DNA of 10,415 nt, taken from contig CALFXW010000193.1 of NCBI GenBank assembly GCA_937957805.1, positions 1 through 10,415 on the forward strand, read 5' to 3'. Made by a program: the position numbers and the translations under genes. Source of the stretch: an uncultured Sphingopyxis sp. (GTDB lineage Bacteria; Pseudomonadota; Alphaproteobacteria; Sphingomonadales; Sphingomonadaceae). The notes under the pieces were generated by a model. The model was not told the DNA's origin and did no database searches. It saw only the letters and a list, made by a program, of their open reading frames with translations. Shown one piece after another: positions 6,471 through 10,415 of this stretch (its first letter is position 1; the number at the start of each line of letters is the position of its first letter).

Positions 6471-7532
6471 ATGCATGCGCGACTATTTGAACCAGTGCAG
6501 CTGGGGGAAATATCCCTAAAAAACCGCATCATCATGGCACCAATGACGCGTGATCGCGCCGGGGGGGATGATGTGCCCAATGCTATCATGGTCGAATATT
6601 ATCGCCAACGCGCCAGCGCCGGAATGATCGTGACTGAGGGGACACAGCCCAGCATAGAGGGCAAGGGTTATTGGCGCACGCCCGGCATTTACAGCGCGGC
6701 ACAAATCCATGGCTGGCGGCGGGTGACCGATGCCGTGCACGGCGCGGGTGGGTGCATCACGCTCCAGATCATGCATTGCGGGCGCGTCGTTGTTCCGGCC
6801 AACCGGGGCTATGCGGCGGATATTATCGCGCCCAGCGCCATCGCCATGGACGGCAAGGTGCCCGGCCCCGATGGTGTGCCGGTGCCAACCGCCATGCCGC
6901 GCGCGCTGGATGCCGACGAACTGCCTGCGCTGGCCGATGGATTTGCGACTGCCGCGCGCAACGCAATCGAAGCGGGCTTTGATGCGGTCGAACTCCATTG
7001 CGCGAGCGGTTACCTCATCAACCAGTTTTTGAACCCGGCGAGCAACCAGCGCGACGATGGCTATGGCGGGGATGCGGCGCGCCGCGCGACATTCCCGCTG
7101 ATGGTGCTGCGCGCCATGGCCCAAGCTGTCGGCGCGGGACGGGTCGGTTTTCGCATATCGCCCGGCAACCCGTATAATGGCATGGATGTCAGCGACCCAT
7201 GGGGGGATTTTGCACCCTTTTTGCAGGGCGCATCGGCGCTCAACCTCGCCTACCTCCACATTGTTGATATGGGCGATGCGTGCCCGGACACACTGGGCAG
7301 GGTTGGCGCGCTGTATGACGGTGCGCTGGTGGCCAATAATATGCTGACGGCGGACAGCGCGTTGGCGCGGCTTTCCGACCAAGTGCAGGCGGTTTCCTTT
7401 GGCCGTGCCTTTATCGCCAACCCTGATTTGCCCGTGCGTATTGCGGGCGGCCACCCGCTCACCAAGCCCGATTATGGCTTGCTCTACACCGGTGAAGAAC
7501 GCGGCTATTGCGATTACCCGCCGCTAAAATAG
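6471..7532 (+). CDS. Old Yellow Enzyme-family FMN oxidoreductase with variant active site
   Basis: A 353-residue TIM-barrel flavoprotein of the OYE/NADH:flavin oxidoreductase family, which reduces activated C=C bonds with NAD(P)H. It has LFEPVQLG near the start, MAPMTRDR (Thr26, the FMN-tuning Thr), LQIMHCGR (99-104), VELHCASGYLINQFLNP (173-189), Arg228, and the phosphate-binding FGRAFIANPDL (310-320). The substrate anchor, normally His-x-x-Asn or His-x-x-His, is His176-Cys-Ala-Ser179 here; the proton-donor Tyr181 is kept. Met101 replaces the Trp usual after LQL. The start at 6471 gives the usual family N-terminus; ATG at 6453 would add MIGNLR. Neither has a good ribosome-binding site. The 3' end overlaps the convergent transporter gene by 9 bp. 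Family assignment is firm; substrate range is unknown. Confidence 0.93.
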   Translation: MHARLFEPVQLGEISLKNRIIMAPMTRDRAGGDDVPNAIMVEYYRQRASAGMIVTEGTQPSIEGKGYWRTPGIYSAAQIHGWRRVTDAVHGAGGCITLQIMHCGRVVVPANRGYAADIIAPSAIAMDGKVPGPDGVPVPTAMPRALDADELPALADGFATAARNAIEAGFDAVELHCASGYLINQFLNPASNQRDDGYGGDAARRATFPLMVLRAMAQAVGAGRVGFRISPGNPYNGMDVSDPWGDFAPFLQGASALNLAYLHIVDMGDACPDTLGRVGALYDGALVANNMLTADSALARLSDQVQAVSFGRAFIANPDLPVRIAGGHPLTKPDYGLLYTGEERGYCDYPPLK

Positions 7533-8621
7533 CAAATGGGTCAGGCTCAGCGCGGCTGCAAAACTGACCAATGTCGCGCTGATGATCGGCACCGCCGCAC
7601 GCCAGCCCAGTTGCAGCAGCAGGTCGGGGCGCGAGCGCATGGCGGTGGCGGTGACCGCGAGGAGGAGGAGCGCTTTGGAGAGCGTCAGCGCGCCTGCCGC
7701 AATCCGCGTATCAACGGGCACGAGGCTGTGGACCGCCACCAGCGCCAGAAATCCGCTGACAAACCACGGCAGGGCAAAACGTCGCCACAGCGGCGTTTCT
7801 TTGCCGCCCGCAGCCACCCCGCTGCGCCCCAACCACAGGCCGACCAGCACCACCACCGGCGCGAGCAGCGTAACGCGCGATAATTTGACGATCGTTGCAT
7901 AAACCCCCGCCGGGTTGGAAAAACTATACCCGCCGCCGATAGCCTGCGCGACATCATGGATCGATGCGCCGATCAAAAAACCTGCCGCCTTGTCCCCCAT
8001 GCCCCATTGCTGGGCGAGCATGGGGTAAAAGGACATGGCAACCGCGCTCGCCAGCGAAATGCCGATGAGGGTGAGGGCGAATTGCGCTTGGCTGAGCCGT
8101 TCCTTGCCGATGAGCGCATAGAGCGCGAGCGCCGCACTCGCCCCGCAAATGGCGGTGGCGCCGCCCGCGATGATCCCGGCATAGGGCGACTGGCCCGATA
8201 TGCGCGCACCCAAAACCCCTGCACCAAATGTCAGCACCATGATGAGGAGGATGGCGCCAAAGCCCGCCCAGCCCAGCGTCGCCACCTCTGCCACCGTTAC
8301 CTGAAACCCCAAAAGCACGATGCCGATGCGCAGGAAAAGCCCCGATGCCAAATCCAACCCGGCGTGAACGCGTTTATCCTGCGCCGCGAAATTGAGCGCC
8401 AGGCCGATGAGGAGGCCGAGCAGGATGATCGGAAAATTATAATGGTCGGCAAGCCACGCCGCCGCGCCCGCCGCCACCGCGCATAGCGCCAGTCCCGGCC
8501 ACAGCGCACGAAGGCCGTCCCCGCGCGTCGGTGCGGCTGCTTCCGCCAGATGCAACTCGCCGAATAAATCGGCTGCATAAAGGTCAAAATCGCGCTTTTT
8601 CCCCACCATGCCGTGCGTCAT
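7524..8621 (-). CDS. YeiH/UPF0324-family putative sulfate exporter-like membrane protein
   Basis: A 365-residue polytopic inner-membrane protein with about ten hydrophobic segments. Family signatures are visible: [15 protein letters not shown] near residue 65, a GIVLLGFQV segment, the [12 protein letters not shown] motif in mid-protein, and [12 protein letters not shown] about 60 residues later. Family knowledge: YeiH-type proteins (Cons_hypoth698) are often labelled putative sulfate exporters, but transport is little tested. The ~50-residue soluble N-terminus is acidic and Ala-rich. The start at 8621 lacks a clear ribosome-binding site; the ATG at 8609 is an alternative. The gene reads toward the OYE gene and shares 9 bp of coding sequence with it, so both stop codons lie inside the other gene. 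No terminator separates them. Confidence 0.88.
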   Translation of the reverse strand: MTHGMVGKKRDFDLYAADLFGELHLAEAAAPTRGDGLRALWPGLALCAVAAGAAAWLADHYNFPIILLGLLIGLALNFAAQDKRVHAGLDLASGLFLRIGIVLLGFQVTVAEVATLGWAGFGAILLIMVLTFGAGVLGARISGQSPYAGIIAGGATAICGASAALALYALIGKERLSQAQFALTLIGISLASAVAMSFYPMLAQQWGMGDKAAGFLIGASIHDVAQAIGGGYSFSNPAGVYATIVKLSRVTLLAPVVVLVGLWLGRSGVAAGGKETPLWRRFALPWFVSGFLALVAVHSLVPVDTRIAAGALTLSKALLLLAVTATAMRSRPDLLLQLGWRAAVPIISATLVSFAAALSLTHLLF

Positions 8622-8861
8622 AGCGTTACGCGCCGCGCCGCGATAGGCGATTATCTTTTACGCTCAAAGTCGATGCTGGCTGCCGATACTGCCATGGAAA
8701 TTGCCAAATTCGCGCGGCATAGGTTGAAATGCCTGTGGGGCTTTGCTAACGGCGCGCCAACGACGCGGATGGATTCGCGGGCGGCGGTTTTCTATTGCCG
8801 CGAAAATGGGTATGGTTCGCCAGACGAATCAAACCCTCTTACGAAGGAAAAGTGGCGGAAT
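8622..8861 (+). promoter_or_regulatory. Divergent gap carrying the rpsU promoter and leader
   Basis: This 240-bp gap lies between the transporter start and rpsU. A frame open through it and continuous with rpsU would add over 80 residues unlike bS21, so it is treated as leader. TTGAAA (8724-8729) with TAACGG 17 bp later is a poor sigma-70 match and only a candidate. Purine-rich AAGGAAAAG (8844-8852) and GGCGGAA (8854-8860) precede the ATG and are the likely ribosome-binding region. Confidence 0.35.
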
Positions 8862-9068
8862 ATGCAGATTATCGTTCGCGAAAATAATGTGGATCAGGCC
8901 CTGCGCGCGCTCAAGAAAAAGCTGCAGCGCGAAGGTGTGTACCGCGAAATGAAGCTGCGCCGCCACTATGAAAAGCCCAGCGAAAAGCGCGCGCGTGAAC
9001 GCGCCGCTGCTGTGCGCCGCGCTCGCAAGATGGAACGCAAGCGTATGGAACGCGACGGCGTTCGGTAG
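8862..9068 (+). CDS. rpsU: Small ribosomal subunit protein bS21
   Basis: A 68-residue, strongly basic protein of the 30S subunit that sits near the 3' end of 16S rRNA and helps initiation. The N-terminus [20 protein letters not shown] and the [13 protein letters not shown] segment are characteristic. The C-terminal half is a run of Arg/Lys/Ala-rich helix ([20 protein letters not shown]). Length matches the family. The start at 8862 is set by family length; an open frame extends upstream to 8613 but is not bS21-like. Two hairpins directly downstream, the second with a T tract, end the transcript, so it is probably monocistronic. Confidence 0.97.
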   Translation: MQIIVRENNVDQALRALKKKLQREGVYREMKLRRHYEKPSEKRARERAAAVRRARKMERKRMERDGVR

Positions 9069-9079
9069 AATCTGCCATT

Positions 9080-9110
9080 TTTGACCAACCCTTTGCGGGG
9101 GCCGGTCAAA
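9080..9110 (+). other. Stem-loop between rpsU and its terminator
   Basis: Arms TTTGACC (9080-9086) and GGTCAAA (9104-9110) surround an inner C-run/G-run pair. No T tract follows on the plus strand. It begins 11 bp after the rpsU stop and may protect the mRNA 3' end or assist the adjacent terminator. Confidence 0.55.
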
Positions 9111-9112
9111 TC

Positions 9113-9153
9113 AAAAAGGGGCGCCGTTCCATGATGGATCGAGCGCCCTTTTT
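9113..9153 (+). terminator. Rho-independent terminator after rpsU
   Basis: AAAAAGGGGCGC (9113-9124) pairs with GCGCCCTTTTT (9143-9153) with one bulged G, closing an 18-base loop and ending in five T. The A tract on the left side gives a U tract on the other strand too, so it could act in both directions. Confidence 0.8.
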
Positions 9154-9232
9154 GTTGCGCGCGCCGCGCGGCCCGCTATAGCCGCTTGGCAAGGGCTGGT
9201 ATCGGCTGGCCCACCGCATGCTGGGGGAATTT

Positions 9233-9766
9233 ATGTCGACCACCGCCGTTCCGCTGCCCGCCGTTTCGCGCACGGGCATCACCATTTTGTGGCTGGGAAT
9301 CGCCGCGATCCTGATCGGCGCGGTGGCATGGGCATTATTCCTGTCCAACCCGCCGAGCATCACACTTGTCACCGAACGCGCGGGCACCGGCGCTTTCCCG
9401 ACGTCGGAGCAATTTGTCGTCGTTAATTATGAGGGGAAGCTGGCCGACGGCACGGTGTTCGATTCGAACCAGGGCGTGCCCTTTCCCGCCGCCGATGGCG
9501 CGCTGATCCCCGGCTTTACACAGGCGTTGAAACAAATGCAGGTGGGGGGGCGCTACAAGCTGCATATCCCCGCCGCGCTCGGCTATGGCGAACGTAGCGA
9601 AGGGCCGATTCCCGCGAACAGCGACCTTGACTTCAATGTGGAGGTGGTGGCGATCCGCACCCGCGAAGAAATGCAGCAGATGATGATGCAGCAGCAGATG
9701 ATGCAGCAGATGCAACAGGGCCAAGCGGGCGCTGGCGCGCCGGGCGGGCCACCGCCGGGGCAGTGA
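9233..9766 (+). CDS. Membrane-anchored FKBP-type peptidyl-prolyl isomerase with Met/Gln-rich tail
   Basis: A 177-residue protein. A hydrophobic segment at ~16-37 with no clear cleavage site suggests a signal anchor, with the rest in the periplasm. The FKBP domain (~43-142) keeps most of the FKBP12 pocket: Tyr66, Phe76-Asp77, Phe84, Ile92, Tyr118 (LGYGE) and Phe134. The pocket Trp is Phe95 (IPGF). It should isomerise Xaa-Pro bonds and may act as a folding helper. After the domain comes a tail of Met and Gln (147-162, MQQMMMQQQMMQQMQQ) and a Gly/Ala/Pro-rich end. The start at 9233 is preferred because GGGGGAA lies 3-4 bp before it; ATG at 9218 would add five residues and has no such site. A hairpin follows the stop codon. 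The FKBP assignment is firm. Confidence 0.93.
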   Translation: MSTTAVPLPAVSRTGITILWLGIAAILIGAVAWALFLSNPPSITLVTERAGTGAFPTSEQFVVVNYEGKLADGTVFDSNQGVPFPAADGALIPGFTQALKQMQVGGRYKLHIPAALGYGERSEGPIPANSDLDFNVEVVAIRTREEMQQMMMQQQMMQQMQQGQAGAGAPGGPPPGQ

Positions 9767-9767
9767 T

Positions 9768-9800
9768 GCGGGGTTAACGCCCCCCGCTAGATTATTTTCG
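9768..9800 (+). terminator. Probable terminator of the FKBP gene
   Basis: GCGGGG (9768-9773) pairs with CCCCGC (9782-9787) over an eight-base loop, starting one base after the stop codon. ATTATTTT follows at 9791-9798 as an interrupted T-rich tract. Confidence 0.55.
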
Positions 9801-9904
9801 AGTGCAACGGGTCGCTTGGCGAGAGAGGCGCAAAGAGGAAGCGGGAGGAGGCGCGGCGATTCTGTGCTCGATCGCCGGAGCATGATGCGAGTGTTTCCCC
9901 TTTC

Positions 9905-9940
9905 GTCATTCCGGCGAAGGCCGGAATCCAGTATGAAAAT
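9905..9940 (+). repeat. Palindromic repeat family A, copy 4
   Basis: Arms ATTCCGGC (9908-9915) and GCCGGAAT (9920-9927) enclose loop GAAG. The tail CCAGTATGAAAA follows directly, then the family C element. The centre of the arms differs from copy 2 on both sides so that pairing is kept. Confidence 0.85.
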
Positions 9941-9974
9941 CCCCACCCCTAACCCCTCCCCTTCAGGGGAGGGG
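9941..9974 (-). repeat. G-run palindrome family C, copy 2, with quadruplex motif
   Basis: Arms CCCCTCCCC (9953-9961) and GGGGAGGGG (9966-9974) enclose loop TTCA. The left side extends as CCCCACCCCTAA (9941-9952). On the minus strand, 9941-9961 reads as four G4 runs spaced by A, TTA and T, identical to plus-strand 5347-5367. Confidence 0.85.
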
Positions 9975-10002
9975 GATTTGCTCTCTGCGCGAGCACTTTC
10001 TT

Positions 10003-10030
10003 GTCATCCCCGCGCAAGCGGGGATCCGGT
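10003..10030 (+). repeat. Palindromic repeat family A, copy 5
   Basis: Arms ATCCCCGC (10006-10013) and GCGGGGAT (10018-10025) enclose loop GCAA, followed by CCGGTTTGAACAAGC, a degenerate form of the usual tail. It ends ~55 bp from the stop of the minus-strand permease gene. Confidence 0.8.
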
Positions 10031-10083
10031 TTGAACAAGCCCACCCCAGCTAAAAATGCACCCACCCCCTCGACCTCTTGGCG

Positions 10084-10415
10084 CTAATCCTGTTTTTTCA
10101 GGCGTGATGCAATCCGCCCGGCCGCGCCGCTGCGCCTTATATTTTCGGCGCCCGCCGTGACTTGCGCTGCCGCATCCCCCACCCGAGCGCCGCGCGCCGC
10201 ATTTTTTTCGAGCGCCACCTTGATCGCAGCGACAATCGGGTCGGCGAGCGCCAGCCCCAAAATGCCGAACAGTGCGCCGAACAATAGTTGCGCGCCCAGA
10301 ACAAGCGCGGGGGCGAGGTCAACGGTGCGTTTGGCAACCATCGGCACAATCACATAGCCATCGACCGTCTGGACGACGAAATAGACGATGAGAGCGTATA
10401 ACCCACCCCCTGGCC
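10084..10415 (-). CDS. AI-2E family transporter (PerM-like), C-terminal 109 residues; 5' part outside window
   Basis: The reading frame is open to the right edge, so only the C-terminus is seen. The visible part holds a membrane segment ending in VQTVDGYVIVPMVAKRTVDL, the C-terminal hallmark of the AI-2E/PerM family. A second hydrophobic segment follows (PALVLGAQLLFGALFGILGLALADPIVA). After it comes a ~40-residue Ala/Arg/Lys-rich cytoplasmic tail ending in LKKQD. Family knowledge: members are inner-membrane proteins of about eight segments with varied roles (AI-2 export, Na+/H+ exchange). The substrate cannot be told here. The stop codon at 10084-10086 faces the FKBP gene across the repeat cluster; no T-tract terminator was found for this strand. 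Confidence 0.88.
   Translation of the reverse strand, partial: PGGGLYALIVYFVVQTVDGYVIVPMVAKRTVDLAPALVLGAQLLFGALFGILGLALADPIVAAIKVALEKNAARGARVGDAAAQVTAGAENIRRSGAAGRIASRLKKQD

Larger units (their letters stand above)
9767..10083. other. 317-bp gene-free region with second repeat cluster
   Basis: It lies between the 3' ends of the convergent FKBP and AI-2E-family genes. It holds the FKBP terminator hairpin, about 100 bp without recognisable structure (9801-9903), then two family A palindromes flanking a family C element. The C-rich stretch at 10040-10070 resembles the sequence next to other family A copies. No gene was found. Confidence 0.75.

Noticed and set aside
8613..8861. Upstream in-frame extension of rpsU giving a 151-residue protein
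   Set aside because: bS21 is ~68 residues here from MQIIVRENN; the extension has no bS21 similarity and covers the intergenic leader.

Overview
The window looks like chromosome from a GC-rich alphaproteobacterium, most likely a sphingomonad. This rests on codon use, the gene families present, and the many GC-rich palindromic intergenic repeats. The assignment is an inference; there is no rRNA or marker phylogeny here. No tRNA, rRNA, CRISPR array or transposase was seen. Both edges cut genes.

Layout. The window opens inside a plus-strand ORF (1-1242) that is a chimera. Its first ~57 visible codons are the NAD-loop region of urocanase (HutU). From a shared Met-Gly-Gly-Ala-Gln motif onward it is the catalytic part of a nitronate monooxygenase-like flavoprotein. 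Next comes an HD-domain metalloprotein (1362-1961). After it, only 27 bp away, lies a large single-chain MmeI-like (type IIL) restriction-modification enzyme (1989-5186) with an apparently intact D-x9-ExK nuclease motif and a DPACGTGNF/NPPF adenine methyltransferase. This gene carries an in-frame 132-bp insertion of Pro-rich, palindromic, repeat-type DNA. A 450-bp gene-free stretch (5187-5636) follows, packed with at least three repeat families. A divergent pair comes next: an SDR oxidoreductase (minus) and an Old Yellow Enzyme homologue (plus) whose usual His-x-x-Asn/His substrate-anchoring pair reads His-x-x-Ser. The OYE gene overlaps tail-to-tail with a YeiH/UPF0324 membrane transporter (minus). 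Then come rpsU (bS21) with a terminator, a membrane-anchored FKBP-type prolyl isomerase with a Met/Gln-rich tail, a second repeat cluster (9767-10083), and the 3' end of an AI-2E-family permease (minus) running off the right edge.

How it fits together. The SDR/OYE pair may share a divergent promoter and a redox role. The restriction-modification enzyme is a self-contained defence gene needing no partner. The rpsU, FKBP and AI-2E genes look like ordinary core genes. The most unusual material is the chimera at the left edge and the repeat DNA. The same repeat families occur between genes and, in one case, inside an open coding sequence. One 21-nt stretch with four G4 runs is present as identical copies in opposite orientation at 5347-5367 and 9941-9961.
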